A stretch of DNA of 62,194 nt from Rhodopseudomonas palustris (GTDB lineage: Bacteria > Pseudomonadota > Alphaproteobacteria > Rhizobiales > Xanthobacteraceae), in contig NZ_QKQS01000024.1 of NCBI RefSeq assembly GCF_003226555.1, positions 1 to 62,194 on the forward strand, read 5' to 3'. A program made the position numbers and the translations under genes. The notes beneath the pieces are model-generated. The model saw only the letters and a list, made by a program, of their open reading frames with translations. It searched no databases and was not told the DNA's origin. Position 1 is the stretch's first letter; each line of letters opens with the position of its first letter. Shown piece after piece: positions 39,317 through 49,287 of this stretch.

Positions 39317-41449
39317 ATGACGGACACCACGGCCGGCCAGGGATCAGGGGCCGGCATCCCCAGCATCAAAGAGATGATCGCGATCCTGCGCCGCGGTGAT
39401 CTGGCGCTGGCGATCGGCGTGCTGACCATCCTGGTGGTGCTGATCCTGCCGCTGCCGGCGGTCATCCTCGACCTGTTCCTGGCGATCTCGATCACGCTGT
39501 CGATCCTGATCCTGATGACGTCGCTGTTCATTCAGGCGCCGCTGGAATTCTCGTCGTTTCCGACCGTGCTGCTGATCTCGACGATGCTGCGGCTGTCGCT
39601 GAACATGGCGTCGACCCGGCTGATCCTGTCGCACGGCCACGAAGGCACCGCGGCCGCCGGTCACGTCATCGAGGCGTTCGGCGGCTTCGTGATGGGCGGC
39701 AATTTCGTGATCGGGATCATCGTGTTCACGATCCTGATCATCGTCAACTTCGTAGTCATCACCAAGGGTTCGGGCCGTATCGCCGAAGTCGCGGCGCGCT
39801 TCCAACTGGATTCGATGCCCGGCAAGCAGATGGCGATCGACGCCGATTTGTCGGCCGGCCTGATCGACGAGGCCACCGCGAAAGCGCGGCGCAAGGAGCT
39901 GGAGGACGAGAGCGGCTTCTTCGGCGCGATGGACGGTGCTTCGAAATTCGTCCGCGGCGACGCCATCGCCGGCCTGCTGGTGGTGTTCATCAACGTGATC
40001 GGCGGCATCGTCATCGGCGTGATGCAGCAAGGGCTGTCGTTCGGCGAAGCCGGCCGCACCTACACGCTGCTCACCGTCGGCGACGGCCTGGTGACGCAGA
40101 TCCCGGCGCTGATCGTTTCGACCGCGGCGGGCCTGCTGGTGTCGAAGGCCGGCATCTCCGGCTCGGCCGACAAGGCGATGATGGGTCAGCTCTCCGGCTA
40201 TCCGCAGGCGCTCGGCATGGCGTCTGCGGTGATGCTGGTGCTGGCGGCGCTGCCGGGCATTCCGACCATCCCGTTCCTGGCACTCGGCGGCGGCGCAGGC
40301 TATCTCGCCTTCAAGGCGGGCAAGCGCAAGGCGCAGGTCGGCGCCGATGCGGCGCTGGCCGCAGCCGCGCCGGAAGCCGCCGCAGCCGCTGCGGCGGCCG
40401 CCTCGGCGGCGGAGGAGCCGATTGCCGCGGCGCTGAAGATCGACGATCTCAAGATCGAGCTCGGCTACGCGCTGCTGCCGCTGGTGAATGGTCCCGACGG
40501 ACAGGACCGGCTGACCGAGCAGATCAAGGCGCTGCGCCGCTCGCTGGCGATCGAGATGGGCTTTGTGATGCCGGCGGTGCGCATCCTCGACAACGTCCAG
40601 CTCGAGGCCAACACCTACGTCATCAAGATCAAGGAGGTCGACGCGGGCTCGGGCCGGATCTGGCCGAACCAGTTCATGGTGATGGACCCGGCCGGCGAAC
40701 AGGTGACGGTGCCCGGCATCAACACCACCGAGCCGACCTTCGGCCTGCCCGCGACCTGGGTCGACGCCAACTTCAAGGAAGAGGCGTCGCTGAAGGGCTA
40801 CACCGTGGTCGACGCCGCCACCGTGCTGTCGACGCATCTGACCGAGCTGCTCAAGGCCAACATGTCCGACCTGTTGTCCTACGGCGAAACCCAGAAGCTG
40901 CTCAAAGATCTACCGAGCGAGCAGAGCGAGCTGGTCAAGGACATCGTGCCGAGCCAGATCACCGTGTCCGGCATCCAGCGCGTGCTGCAATTGCTGCTCG
41001 CCGAACGCGTCTCAATCCGCGACCTGTCGACCATTCTCGAAGGCGTCGCCGAGGCGCTGGCGTTCTCGCGCAATCCGTCGACCATCGTCGAACACGTCCG
41101 CGCCCGGCTGGCGCGCCAGATCTGCGCGCAGAACACCTCCTACAACGGCTATCTGCCGCTGATCGCGCTGTCGGCCAAATGGGAGCAGGCGTTCGCCGAA
41201 TCGATCATCGGCCAGGGCGAAGATCGCACCCTGGCGATGGCGCCGTCGAAATTGTCGGAATTCATGACCGCGGTGCGCGACAAGTTTGAGCAAGCCGCCC
41301 GCGAAGGCGAAGCGCCGGTGCTGGTGACCTCGGCGTCGATCCGGCCGTTCGTCCGCTCGCTGGTAGAGCGGTTCCGCGCCCAGACCACGGTGATGTCGCA
41401 GGCCGAGATCCATCCGCGCGCCCGGCTGAAGACCGTCGGCAGCGTCTGA
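39317..41449 (+). CDS. flhA: Flagellar type III export apparatus protein FlhA
   Basis: 710 aa, normal for FlhA. Eight transmembrane helices occupy about the first 330 residues, with the FHIPEP signature region PLEFSSFPTVLLISTMLRLSLN and the VVITKGSGRIAEVAARFQLDSMPGKQMAID block. An Ala-rich linker follows, then the cytoplasmic domain that docks chaperone-substrate complexes. Part of the inner-membrane export gate. Start ATG 39317 (MTDTTAGQ) fits the conserved N-terminus; the frame is open upstream to 39182. Divergent from the MFS gene. Confidence 0.95.
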   Translation: MTDTTAGQGSGAGIPSIKEMIAILRRGDLALAIGVLTILVVLILPLPAVILDLFLAISITLSILILMTSLFIQAPLEFSSFPTVLLISTMLRLSLNMASTRLILSHGHEGTAAAGHVIEAFGGFVMGGNFVIGIIVFTILIIVNFVVITKGSGRIAEVAARFQLDSMPGKQMAIDADLSAGLIDEATAKARRKELEDESGFFGAMDGASKFVRGDAIAGLLVVFINVIGGIVIGVMQQGLSFGEAGRTYTLLTVGDGLVTQIPALIVSTAAGLLVSKAGISGSADKAMMGQLSGYPQALGMASAVMLVLAALPGIPTIPFLALGGGAGYLAFKAGKRKAQVGADAALAAAAPEAAAAAAAAASAAEEPIAAALKIDDLKIELGYALLPLVNGPDGQDRLTEQIKALRRSLAIEMGFVMPAVRILDNVQLEANTYVIKIKEVDAGSGRIWPNQFMVMDPAGEQVTVPGINTTEPTFGLPATWVDANFKEEASLKGYTVVDAATVLSTHLTELLKANMSDLLSYGETQKLLKDLPSEQSELVKDIVPSQITVSGIQRVLQLLLAERVSIRDLSTILEGVAEALAFSRNPSTIVEHVRARLARQICAQNTSYNGYLPLIALSAKWEQAFAESIIGQGEDRTLAMAPSKLSEFMTAVRDKFEQAAREGEAPVLVTSASIRPFVRSLVERFRAQTTVMSQAEIHPRARLKTVGSV

Positions 41450-41477
41450 CCAAACAGTTCCACGCTGCCGCACTGCG

Positions 41478-41497
41478 AAGTCGGCTGCGCGACTTTT
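41478..41497 (+). terminator. Terminator after flhA
   Basis: 6-bp stem AAGTCG / CGACTT with a 6-base GCTGCG loop running into TTTT, 28 bases beyond the stop. A 12-base palindrome CAAGAGCTCTTG follows at 41508-41519. Confidence 0.6.
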
Positions 41498-41673
41498 GAG
41501 CAACAGACAAGAGCTCTTGCGACAAAAAGGTATCCTTGAAGCGATGGGGACGGAATCGTTCAAGTTGTCCGCATCGCCCTGGATCTGATTAATTTTCAGT
41601 AAGTTAGGTGAGTGTTTGGCACCGCATTCTCGCGGACTATCACTGTTATTCACGCGCTTGTGATCGCCTCTAC

Positions 41674-41699
41674 GGAACGGCCGAGCGCTTTCCTACGTT
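41674..41699 (+). promoter_or_regulatory. EcfG-type general stress promoter
   Basis: GGAAC-N17-CGTT, a full match to the alphaproteobacterial sigma-EcfG consensus (-35 GGAAC, -10 CGTT). It lies about 80 bases before the ATG of the 66-aa membrane protein. Confidence 0.75.
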
Positions 41700-41780
41700 T
41701 TCTGCGTGAGTTCTTTGAACCTGCTTCGGGATAGCAAATACGAATTTCCGAGGGTGGAAAAAGACACCAGGAGGCTTCGC

Positions 41781-41981
41781 ATGAACCATTCGATCTACAG
41801 TGCCGATCGCACCACCCACTTGAAGATTGTGGCCGTGGCATTGGTCGCCGGGATCGCGGTCGCGGGCCTCGGGATCACCGCCCGTCTCGGTGCGGACGAC
41901 GGCTATACCCAGACGGCGAAGGTGATCAAAGCCGGCAAGCCGATGGCGATCAGTAAGGCGGAGACGATGGTGATCCGCTGA
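41781..41981 (+). CDS. Small single-pass membrane protein, predicted EcfG regulon
   Basis: 66 aa with one strong hydrophobic helix (IVAVALVAGIAVAGLGITA, residues 16-34) and a short mainly polar C-terminal tail. An optimal AGGAGG sits 8 bases before the ATG, and the EcfG-type promoter lies upstream, so it should be made at high level under stress. No family recognised. It ends about 100 bases before a strong terminator. Confidence 0.8.
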   Translation: MNHSIYSADRTTHLKIVAVALVAGIAVAGLGITARLGADDGYTQTAKVIKAGKPMAISKAETMVIR

Positions 41982-42082
41982 AGCGGTCCGCTGACAGTTC
42001 CAGCCTTCACGCATGCCGGATAGCCCCCCTGGCCAACGCGTGAGCTGAGGAGGTCGCACTCACCCCAAGTGACGACCCGAGG

Positions 42083-42110
42083 AAAACGCCCGCTCCCCAC
42101 GGGCGTTTTT
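42083..42110. terminator. Bidirectional terminator
   Basis: AAAACGCCCG, 7-base loop, CGGGCGTTTTT: strong stem with A and T runs on either side, between the 66-aa gene and the convergent anti-sigma gene. Confidence 0.92.
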
Positions 42111-42171
42111 CTTTGGTGCATGGTGATCGGTCGCGCAGGTGGGGATTCTCGTGCAATCAGAGACGCGCGAT

Positions 42172-42194
42172 GTTGTGCTCCGACCCAGCACAAC
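42172..42194 (-). repeat. GTTGTGCT/AGCACAAC hairpin, REP-like
   Basis: Perfect 8-bp inverted repeat with a 7-base spacer, 70 bases beyond the anti-sigma stop codon, followed by a GGCGCGCGAAGCGCCG palindrome. Either a second terminator or a small REP-like unit. Confidence 0.45.
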
Positions 42195-42265
42195 CTCATG
42201 GTGAGGGCGCGCGAAGCGCCGTCTCATCGTTCGATCAATTGGCGCAGCGCGCGCCGAGCGGCTGC

Positions 42266-43213
42266 TTACTTCGGCGGCGCTGCTCGCGTCGGCTCGGGCG
42301 GAACGCTTTCCACCAGCTTGCCGGTGAACACGATCGGTCCGGTCGCGACCCCGGTCGGCGAACCGCCTTCCGGCTCGATCGTCACCGCATAGGTGGCCTT
42401 GTTGACGAGCTCGGGATCGAACGAGGACAGCACCGGATTGACGGTGAAATCCCGTCCCCCGATCACGCCGAGCGAGCGCGGCTTCTGCAGCTTGTCGGAC
42501 ACCAGCCAGAGCTCGTAGCTCTTGCCCGGCTCGGGCGTGGCGGCGACGCGGCGCACCGTGAAGGTCTTGGTGCCGGCATCGACGGTGAGGATGAAGGCCG
42601 GCGCGTCGCCGTCCTTCTGCAGCACCGCGACGTATTGCGCCGGAATCGGCTGCGGCGGCGCTTCGACCGTCACGACCTTGGTACGGACCGGCGGACGCAG
42701 CGCGTCGGGCAGCGCATCCGGCTGATACACCTGCGCGCCGACCACAGCCAGCAACGCCACCGCTGCCGCGCTCGACAGCATTGCGAGGCCGCGCCAGACG
42801 TAAGCGCGCTTGGCGAAGTACACGACGCGTTTGGATTCCGGGCTGAGTTCGGTCGACTCGCTCACCGGAGCGGGACCGTGGTCGTTGGCGGGGCGTGGCA
42901 AAATCGGCTCTCCCGGCGCGCCGAGCGCTCCCGCAGCCGCGGCGCTCGCGGGCGGCGCAGCCAGCGGCGACAACGACGCGCGCTGTGACTCGGCGGCGAT
43001 CGCCGCCTTGATCCGATCCCACACCTCGGCACGCGGCTCGACCAGCCCGACCATCTGATTAAGCGCGCCGAGCTTGTACTCCCACGCCGTCACCAGCGCG
43101 GCAAACTCCGCGTCGCTGCCGATCAGCGCCTCGGCTTCCGCCCGTTCGGCGGCGTCGAGAGTGCCGAGCGCGTATTCGGCGGCGAGCGCGCTATGGTCTT
43201 CACTGTGGGCCAT
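42266..43213 (-). CDS. Anti-sigma factor, RskA/ChrR-like, single-pass membrane protein
   Basis: 315 aa: an N-terminal cytoplasmic anti-sigma segment (SALAAEYALGTLDAAERAEAEA), a Pro/Ala-rich linker, one transmembrane helix (GLAMLSSAAAVALLAVVGAQV) and a periplasmic RskA C-terminal domain (FILTVDAGTKTFTVRRV, YELWLVSDKLQKPRSLGVI). It should hold the ECF sigma factor inactive until an envelope signal triggers proteolysis. The ATG overlaps the sigma stop codon by one base (TGATG), so the pair is translationally coupled. Confidence 0.92.
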   Translation of the reverse strand: MAHSEDHSALAAEYALGTLDAAERAEAEALIGSDAEFAALVTAWEYKLGALNQMVGLVEPRAEVWDRIKAAIAAESQRASLSPLAAPPASAAAAGALGAPGEPILPRPANDHGPAPVSESTELSPESKRVVYFAKRAYVWRGLAMLSSAAAVALLAVVGAQVYQPDALPDALRPPVRTKVVTVEAPPQPIPAQYVAVLQKDGDAPAFILTVDAGTKTFTVRRVAATPEPGKSYELWLVSDKLQKPRSLGVIGGRDFTVNPVLSSFDPELVNKATYAVTIEPEGGSPTGVATGPIVFTGKLVESVPPEPTRAAPPK

Positions 43214-43761
43214 CAGGTCAGTCCCAAACACCCCCGAACATCGAGCAGGCTGCGGCGCAGCCAGGTCTTGATCGTATTGGCCGGCGCACCGAATTTGGCG
43301 CCAAGCTGTTCCCGGCTCCAGCCGTTGTAATACGCCAGCAGAACCAGCTTCTGGCGGTCCGGCTCGAGCCGGCCGATACACTCCAGCAACCGCTTCAGCT
43401 CCTCGGTCATCTCCCGGCGAGCGAGCGGGTCCGGCGTCTCGGCCGCAACGTTGCCGGCGGCCGGTTCCTCCTCGATCGAGATTTCGCTGCGCTTGCGCGC
43501 GACGTCGATCGCCCGATTGCGCGCGATCGACGCCATCCAGGTGATCGGCGAAGCGACCTTGGCATCGAACTGCGCGGCGTTGTTCCAGATCTTGACGTAG
43601 GCGTCCTGGATGACTTCTTCGGCGAGATCCTGTCGCCGCAAGATACGGAGGACCACGCCGAACAGTTTCGCCCGGGTGGCTTCGTAGAGTCGCTGGAACG
43701 CGTCCTGATCGCGCTCTGCGACCGCGGCGATCAGCGAAACCAACTCAGCAGGCGATAGCAT
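43213..43761 (-). CDS. ECF RNA polymerase sigma factor, SigK-like
   Basis: 182 aa with region 2 (FQRLYEATRAKLFGVVLRIL, EEVIQDAYVKIWNNAAQF, ITWMASIARNRAIDVARK) and region 4 (LLAYYNGWSREQLGAKFGAP, IKTWLRRSL). Coupling to an RskA-type anti-sigma places it near the SigK group. It is not EcfG (no PhyR/NepR here), so it need not drive the EcfG-type promoter at 41674. Target promoters are unknown. Confidence 0.92.
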   Translation of the reverse strand: MLSPAELVSLIAAVAERDQDAFQRLYEATRAKLFGVVLRILRRQDLAEEVIQDAYVKIWNNAAQFDAKVASPITWMASIARNRAIDVARKRSEISIEEEPAAGNVAAETPDPLARREMTEELKRLLECIGRLEPDRQKLVLLAYYNGWSREQLGAKFGAPANTIKTWLRRSLLDVRGCLGLT

Positions 43762-43887
43762 TCCGAGACCTCACCATGGCCGTTGCGGCCACGCCCCCGT
43801 CCGGACCGAGCGGCCCGAACCGCGCCAGCATAGCTCGCAGCGCGGAGATTCACCACGGCACAGCAACGATTGTGGATACGCCAAACA

Positions 43888-43915
43888 AAAGCCCGGACCG
43901 AGCGGCCCGGGCTTT
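43888..43915. terminator. Bidirectional terminator between sigma gene start and fliJ
   Basis: AAAGCCCGG / CCGGGCTTT perfect 9-bp stem with a 10-base loop, 27 bases past the fliJ stop on the minus strand. Confidence 0.85.
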
Positions 43916-43941
43916 CTATCTCGACGCGGCGATGGGAGAAC

Positions 43942-44370
43942 TCAGGCGACGGCGCCGGCGCCGCCGAGCCTGGCCCGCATCAATCCGATGCTGTCCAGAT
44001 CGGCCTGTTCGCGGGCGCTTTCCTCGGCGCGCTCGCGGGCCTGATCACGTTCGTCGAGCAGCTCGACCTTCTTCATCTCGTCGAACGCCTCCGACAACTG
44101 GCCACGCGCTTCCTCGAGCTGCACGCGCAGTTCGTCGGCGGAGCGGGTCAGGTTCTCGCGGCGCTGAATCGCCGCCTTGGCGTAGGTCGGATAGGCGAAG
44201 TGGGTCGGATCGGTGATACCGGCGCGTTCCTGCTCGGTCACGATTTCGCGCTCGAGATCGGCTGACATCCGCTCGAAATCGGCGATCATCGCTTCGATCT
44301 GGGCAACCCGTCTGCGCCGCTCGTCGACCTGAAATTTCTTCAGGCGAATCAGCGTGTCACGTGACTTCAT
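43942..44370 (-). CDS. fliJ: FliJ-family flagellar export chaperone
   Basis: 142 aa, nearly all coiled coil (RLKKFQVDERRRRVAQIEAM, LRVQLEEARGQLSEAFDEMK), the form of FliJ, the stalk-like subunit that sits in the FliI hexamer and promotes chaperone recycling. It follows fliI on the same strand by 108 bases, the usual order in this family. Sequence conservation of FliJ is low, so the name rests on coiled-coil form, length and position. Confidence 0.85.
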   Translation of the reverse strand: MKSRDTLIRLKKFQVDERRRRVAQIEAMIADFERMSADLEREIVTEQERAGITDPTHFAYPTYAKAAIQRRENLTRSADELRVQLEEARGQLSEAFDEMKKVELLDERDQARERAEESAREQADLDSIGLMRARLGGAGAVA

Positions 44371-44478
44371 CGACTCGTACTCCCCAGAAGTCCCAATTCA
44401 ACGCGGGACATCACCGGCCCGCCGCGCAGGGGCAACCGGCAAATCGATTGATGTGCCAAGTATGATGGCTGGACAAAG

Positions 44479-45804
44479 TTAGCGTTCCGTTTCCGAATTA
44501 CTCAGGATCTGCTCCAATTGTGCATATCCCGACTGCAGGCTGGTTGCCTCGTCCTTGCCCTGGCGGAGGAAATCTTCCAGCGGCTCGTGCAGCCGCACCG
44601 CCTCGTCGACCTCGGCGCTCGAGCCCGGACGATAGGCGCCGAGCCGGATCAGCTCTTCCATGTCGGCATAGGTTCCCATGATCTGCCGCGCCCGCTTGAT
44701 CAGCGGCAGATAGACTGGGTCGGCCGATTTCGGCATCGTCCGCGACACTGATTTGAGCACGTTGATCGCCGGATAGCGGCCGCGCTCGGCGATCGCGCGC
44801 TGCATGACGATGTGGCCGTCGAGAATGCCGCGCACCGCGTCGGCAACCGGCTCATTGTGATCGTCGCCGTCGACCAGCACGGTAAAAATGCCGGTGATGG
44901 TGCCCTCGCCCAGCCCCGGGCCGGCGCGCTCCAGCAGCTTCGGCAGCTCGGTAAACACCGTCGGCGTGTAGCCCTTGGCGGTCGGCGGCTCGCCGGCCGA
45001 CAGCCCGATCTCACGCTGCGCCATCGCAAAGCGCGTCACCGAGTCCATCAGACACAGCACGTCCTTGTCGTTGTCGCGGAAGTATTCGGCGATCGCTAGC
45101 GTCAGATACGCCGCTTGGCGCCGCATCAGGGCCGGCTCGTCCGAGGTCGCGACCACAACGACGGAGCGCGCGAGGCCCTCTTCGCCGAGGTCGTCCTGCA
45201 GGAACTCCTGCACCTCGCGGCCGCGCTCGCCGATCAGCCCGATCACCGATACCGCGGCGTCGACATTGCGCGCCAGCATCGACAGCAGCACCGATTTACC
45301 GACGCCGGAACCGGCGAAGATACCCATGCGCTGCCCACGACAGCAGGTGAGAAACGTATTCAACGCCCGCACGCCGAGGTCGAGCGGTGCACCAACGCGC
45401 TTGCGCGAATGCGCCGGCGGCGGCTGGTTGCGGAACGACATCGGCGACGGGCCCTGCACCAGCGGCCCCTTGCCGTCGATCGGCTCGCCCAAAGCGTTAA
45501 CGACGCGGCCGAGCCAATGCGGCGACGGACGCACTTGGGCTGCGGAGTTGGCGATGATGGCGCGACAGCCGCGGCGCACGCCTTCGAGGCCAGCGAACGG
45601 CATCACGATGGCGTTGTTACCGGTGAAGCCGATCACCTCGCAGGGGATCGAGCGGTGGGCTCCAGTCTCGACCACCAGCCGTGCGCCAACGCTCATCGCG
45701 TGAATCGGCCCGGCGATCTCGACCATCAACCCGCGCACGCCGACGACGCGGCCATACGTATTGACGGCGTCGATGTCGCCGATCTGTTCCGCGAGGGCCT
45801 TCAT
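44479..45804 (-). CDS. fliI: Flagellum-specific ATP synthase FliI
   Basis: 441 aa F1-beta-like ATPase of the flagellar type III export system: Walker [15 protein letters not shown], export-ATPase signature region ([20 protein letters not shown]), [15 protein letters not shown] and the C-terminal helical domain. It energises substrate unloading at the export gate formed by FlhA. It lies between ctrA and fliJ; its start is divergent from ctrA across a 367-base control region. Confidence 0.95.
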   Translation of the reverse strand: MKALAEQIGDIDAVNTYGRVVGVRGLMVEIAGPIHAMSVGARLVVETGAHRSIPCEVIGFTGNNAIVMPFAGLEGVRRGCRAIIANSAAQVRPSPHWLGRVVNALGEPIDGKGPLVQGPSPMSFRNQPPPAHSRKRVGAPLDLGVRALNTFLTCCRGQRMGIFAGSGVGKSVLLSMLARNVDAAVSVIGLIGERGREVQEFLQDDLGEEGLARSVVVVATSDEPALMRRQAAYLTLAIAEYFRDNDKDVLCLMDSVTRFAMAQREIGLSAGEPPTAKGYTPTVFTELPKLLERAGPGLGEGTITGIFTVLVDGDDHNEPVADAVRGILDGHIVMQRAIAERGRYPAINVLKSVSRTMPKSADPVYLPLIKRARQIMGTYADMEELIRLGAYRPGSSAEVDEAVRLHEPLEDFLRQGKDEATSLQSGYAQLEQILSNSETER

Positions 45805-45843
45805 TGCGAAACTCTTAAGTTCATCGACGCGGGGGCTGTCACC

Positions 45844-46095
45844 TTAACTTCGTGTTTACCCGCATCGTTAATCATTGCGTCACTGTCTTTGGTAGCTGAG
45901 CACGCTCGCCCATCAGAATGAAGGGTGAGTCGAAAGAGTCGGTTAGCGCCAACTCTTAATGTGGAACTTGAAGGGGCCGGTCGGCAAAAAGCTGCTTTCC
46001 CGCAACACCTTAGTGCGATTCGACAAAAATTGCACGACAGGACCTTGCGGAGCCGAATCAGTTTTTGTTAACCATTCCTCGTCAGGATCCGAATC
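45844..46095 (+). promoter_or_regulatory. ctrA/fliI control region with CcrM and CtrA-like sites
   Basis: The 367 bases between divergent fliI and ctrA carry four GANTC (CcrM methylation) sites at 45927-45931, 45936-45940, 46055-46059 and 46091-46095. There is also a CtrA-like TTAA-N7-TTTA at 45844-45858 and a TTAACC half-site at 46068-46073. Clustering of GANTC here matches the methylation-timed, self-regulated ctrA promoter known from Caulobacter. Confidence 0.7.
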
Positions 46096-46171
46096 AGTTC
46101 TTCAAAGGCGTTTCCAGTGCCGCAAGTGTGCGGACGCCTGACGCCCGTAGCGGCGCTTAGAGGGGACTGGC

Positions 46172-46873
46172 ATGCGCGTATTGCTGATTGAAGATGACAG
46201 CGCGACTGCGCAGTCGATCGAATTGATGCTCAAATCCGAGAGTTTCAATGTCTACACGACGGATCTCGGTGAAGAAGGCGTCGACCTCGGCAAGCTGTAC
46301 GACTACGACATCATCCTGCTTGATCTGAACCTGCCGGACATGTCCGGCTACGACGTTCTCAAGCAGCTCCGGGTTTCCAAGATCAAGACTCCGATCCTGA
46401 TCCTGTCCGGCCTCGCCGGCATCGAGGACAAGGTGAAGGGTCTCGGCGTCGGCGCCGACGACTACATGACCAAGCCGTTCCACAAGGACGAGCTGGTCGC
46501 GCGCATCCACGCCATCGTCCGCCGCTCCAAGGGCCACGCCCAGTCGGTGATCCAGACCGGCGACCTCGTCGTCAATCTCGACACCAAGACCGTCGAAGTC
46601 GGCGGCCAGCGCGTGCATCTGACCGGCAAGGAATATCAGATGCTGGAGCTGCTCTCCTTGCGGAAGGGCACCACGCTGACCAAGGAAATGTTCCTGAACC
46701 ATCTCTACGGCGGGATGGACGAACCAGAACTGAAGATCATCGACGTCTTCATCTGCAAGCTGCGCAAGAAGCTGGCCAACGCCTCCGACGGCCGCAACTT
46801 CATCGAAACCGTCTGGGGCCGCGGCTATGTGCTGCGCGAACCGACCGAAGACGACGTCCGCATCCCGGCCTGA
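46172..46873 (+). CDS. ctrA: Cell cycle response regulator CtrA
   Basis: 233 aa OmpR-type regulator: receiver with phosphoacceptor Asp51 ([12 protein letters not shown]) and the typical [20 protein letters not shown] start, then a winged-helix domain ([33 protein letters not shown]). In alphaproteobacteria it controls cell division, motility and, in some species, gene transfer agents. It usually ends in a short degradation tail; here the end is DDVRIPA. AGAGGGG lies upstream of the ATG and a strong terminator follows. Confidence 0.97.
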   Translation: MRVLLIEDDSATAQSIELMLKSESFNVYTTDLGEEGVDLGKLYDYDIILLDLNLPDMSGYDVLKQLRVSKIKTPILILSGLAGIEDKVKGLGVGADDYMTKPFHKDELVARIHAIVRRSKGHAQSVIQTGDLVVNLDTKTVEVGGQRVHLTGKEYQMLELLSLRKGTTLTKEMFLNHLYGGMDEPELKIIDVFICKLRKKLANASDGRNFIETVWGRGYVLREPTEDDVRIPA

Positions 46874-46928
46874 CCGCCGCCAGAGTTCTACCGAGCGCGT
46901 GTCGCGCGCTCATCCCGAGAGCCTCCAG

Positions 46929-46955
46929 CCCCGCCGCAAATGGCGGGGTTTTTCT
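46929..46955 (+). terminator. ctrA terminator
   Basis: CCCCGCC / GGCGGGG 7-bp stem, 6-base loop, then TTTTTCTTTTT. Confidence 0.93.
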
Positions 46956-46994
46956 TTTTGGAGATGGTCGGGCGTGCCCTTACGCGCCCATCCG

Positions 46995-47125
46995 TCGTCA
47001 GTCCGGGGCGCGCCGGCAGGCGCGAAGCTGGAATCTGGGGCCGGCACTGCCTGGCTGCGGCCTTGCCCAGCAATCGCGGGACTCCGGGCTCGCGCATTTC
47101 ACGCGCGCCCCGGAACGATAGACGA
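46995..47125. repeat. REP-like element between ctrA and cheR
   Basis: Outer arms TCGTC ... GACGA and CCGGGGCGCGC ... GCGCGCCCCGG enclose further GC-rich inverted repeats. It fills most of the gap between the convergent ctrA and cheR genes and resembles the other two elements in position (downstream of genes) and design. Confidence 0.7.
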
Positions 47126-47155
47126 GAGGATTATCGCGCGTGCCCTGGGCCGGCC

Positions 47156-48034
47156 TCAGCCGGCGCGCAGGCTGCTGAGCGCCGAGGTGGCCGGGAACGC
47201 CGGCACGATCGACGGCGACGATTTCAGGTTCGGCAAGTACACGCCGCGGCGCGAAGCGTGCGGCTTGAACACGTCGGTCAGGCCGACCACGGTTTCGGCG
47301 GCGCCGAGGGTGAGATAGCCGTCCGGCTCGAGCCGCTTGGCGATCCGCTCCAGAATCCCGACCTTGGTCGGCTGGTCGAAATAGATCAACACGTTGCGAC
47401 AGAACACGATGTCGAATGTGCCGAGCGACGAGAAGTCGTGCAGCAGGTTGAGCTGGCGGTGCTGCACCATGGAGCGGATCTCGGGACTGAGCTCCCACAC
47501 TTCGCCGGCCTGCTTGAAGTACTTCACCAGAAGCTGGATCGGCAGACCGCGCTGCACCTCGAACTGGCTGAACAGCCCGGATTTCGACTTCGCCAGCACC
47601 TGCGGCGACAGATCGGTGGCGATGATCTCGAACCGCCAGCCGGCGACCGCCGGGCCGAGTTCCTTCAGCGTCATCGCGATCGAATACGGCTCCTGCCCGG
47701 TCGACGATGCCGCGCACCAGATCCGCAAAGACCGCCGCGCCGCGCGCGCCTGCAGCAGCGCCGGCAGCATCTCTTCGCGCAGATGATCGAACGGCATCTT
47801 GTCGCGGAAGAAGAAGGTTTCGTTGGTGGTCATCGCCTCGACGACGTCGGCGGTCAGCGCGTCGGCGCCCATCCCCTTCATCTTCTGCACCAGCTCGGCG
47901 ATCCCGCCGAGACCGAAGCGGCGTGCCAGCGGCAACAGCCGGCTCTCCACCAGATACTGTTTGTCCGCCGACAGATCGAGGCCGGAGCGTTCCTTCAGCA
48001 GCTTGCGCAGGAATTCATAGTCAGCCGGGTTCAT
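47156..48034 (-). CDS. cheR: Chemotaxis protein methyltransferase CheR
   Basis: 292 aa: N-terminal helical domain ([20 protein letters not shown]) and SAM-dependent methyltransferase domain with [19 protein letters not shown] and [14 protein letters not shown]. It methylates Glu residues of chemoreceptors for adaptation. Last gene of a cheA-cheW-cheY-cheB-cheR run; its ATG overlaps the cheB stop by 4 bases. No chemoreceptor gene is in the window. Confidence 0.95.
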   Translation of the reverse strand: MNPADYEFLRKLLKERSGLDLSADKQYLVESRLLPLARRFGLGGIAELVQKMKGMGADALTADVVEAMTTNETFFFRDKMPFDHLREEMLPALLQARAARRSLRIWCAASSTGQEPYSIAMTLKELGPAVAGWRFEIIATDLSPQVLAKSKSGLFSQFEVQRGLPIQLLVKYFKQAGEVWELSPEIRSMVQHRQLNLLHDFSSLGTFDIVFCRNVLIYFDQPTKVGILERIAKRLEPDGYLTLGAAETVVGLTDVFKPHASRRGVYLPNLKSSPSIVPAFPATSALSSLRAG

Positions 48035-49209
48035 GACCGGTCTCCTGCGAACAGGCGCACCAGTTTCGGCCCGATCTGATTGAGCGGCAGCACCGCCGCG
48101 CACACGCCCGCATTGGTGACCGCGCCGGGCATGCCCCAGACCACGCTGGTGGCTTCGTCCTGGGCGATCACGCTGCCGCCGGCGGCGACGATGTCCTTGC
48201 CGCCCCGCATGCCGTCAGACCCCATGCCGGTCAGTACCAGCGCCAGAATGCCACCCTGCCAGACGTCGATTGCCGACATGAACAGCGGATCGACCGCGGG
48301 CTTGCAGAAATTCACCGGGGGCCCGTCGTCGAGCGCAATCACCGGGTTGCCCCCCTGCTTGGCGACACGCATGTGCTTGCCGCCCGGGGCGAGATAGATG
48401 CTGCCGGGCTTGATCGCCTCGCCGTCGACGCCTTCATGCGCCGGACGCCGGCTGGCGCGCGCCAAGTGCTCGGCCAGAATGGTGGTGAAGGTCGGCGGCA
48501 TGTGCTGGGTGATCAGCACCGGGAAGCGGTCGATCACCGGCCCGATCTCGGCGACCACCGACATCAGCGCCTGCGGTCCACCGGTCGACGAACCGATCAG
48601 CAGCACACGCGGAGCAGTCGGGCCGAACGCGCGCTTCACCAGCGCCGCCTGGCTCGCGACGCTCGGTGTCGCGGCGGCGGGTGTCGGCGCGACCGGATTT
48701 GGATCGCGCGCACGTTCGATCGCCGGCGCAGCGGGCGTGGACGCAGCACGGCGGCGGACGCGACCGCCGAGCGAGCGGATCTTCTGCAACAGATCGTGCT
48801 TGAAGATGTCGGCGGCGTGCGGCTCGCGGGTGGTCTCCGGCTTCGGAATGTAGTCGGCGGCGCCCAGCGACAGCGCCTTGAAGCTGATTTCCGCGTTGCG
48901 GCGGGTCAGCGTCGACGCCATGATCACGACGAGGTCGCGCTTCTTGGCGAGCAGTTGCGGCAGCGCCGAGATGCCGTCGAGCTCCGGCATCTCGATATCG
49001 AGCACCGCGACGTCGGGCTTGACCCGCTCGAGCTGATTGACGGCGTCGAGCCCGGTACGCAGCGAGGCCGCCACCACCATGTCCGGCTCGGCTTCGACCC
49101 AGCGCGAGATCAAACCGCGGATGACGACCGAGTCGTCGACGATCATCACGCGCAACGGCTCGTATTGCGCCGAATTCGTAGCGGGACTACCTGCCAAAGC
49201 TACGCTCAT
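48031..49209 (-). CDS. cheB: Protein-glutamate methylesterase CheB
   Basis: 392 aa: receiver domain ([13 protein letters not shown], Asp in [13 protein letters not shown]), a Pro/Ala-rich linker and a methylesterase domain with Ser in [11 protein letters not shown], His in ITQHMPPTF and Asp in LTGMGSDGM. It reverses CheR methylation when phosphorylated by CheA. Start ATG 49209 was chosen; an ATG at 49224 is in frame. Confidence 0.95.
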   Translation of the reverse strand: MSVALAGSPATNSAQYEPLRVMIVDDSVVIRGLISRWVEAEPDMVVAASLRTGLDAVNQLERVKPDVAVLDIEMPELDGISALPQLLAKKRDLVVIMASTLTRRNAEISFKALSLGAADYIPKPETTREPHAADIFKHDLLQKIRSLGGRVRRRAASTPAAPAIERARDPNPVAPTPAAATPSVASQAALVKRAFGPTAPRVLLIGSSTGGPQALMSVVAEIGPVIDRFPVLITQHMPPTFTTILAEHLARASRRPAHEGVDGEAIKPGSIYLAPGGKHMRVAKQGGNPVIALDDGPPVNFCKPAVDPLFMSAIDVWQGGILALVLTGMGSDGMRGGKDIVAAGGSVIAQDEATSVVWGMPGAVTNAGVCAAVLPLNQIGPKLVRLFAGDRS

Positions 49210-49287
49210 AGAACACCGACGCAACGCATACTTCCACTCCCCGTCGCGTCCCCGAACGCGGCGTCAAAACCGACCTTCCGACCCCCG

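Noticed and set aside
41674-43761. The ECF sigma factor at 43213 as driver of the GGAAC/CGTT promoter
   Set aside because: GGAAC-N17-CGTT is the EcfG consensus, while this sigma factor pairs with an RskA-type anti-sigma and lacks the PhyR/NepR context, so the proximity proves nothing.
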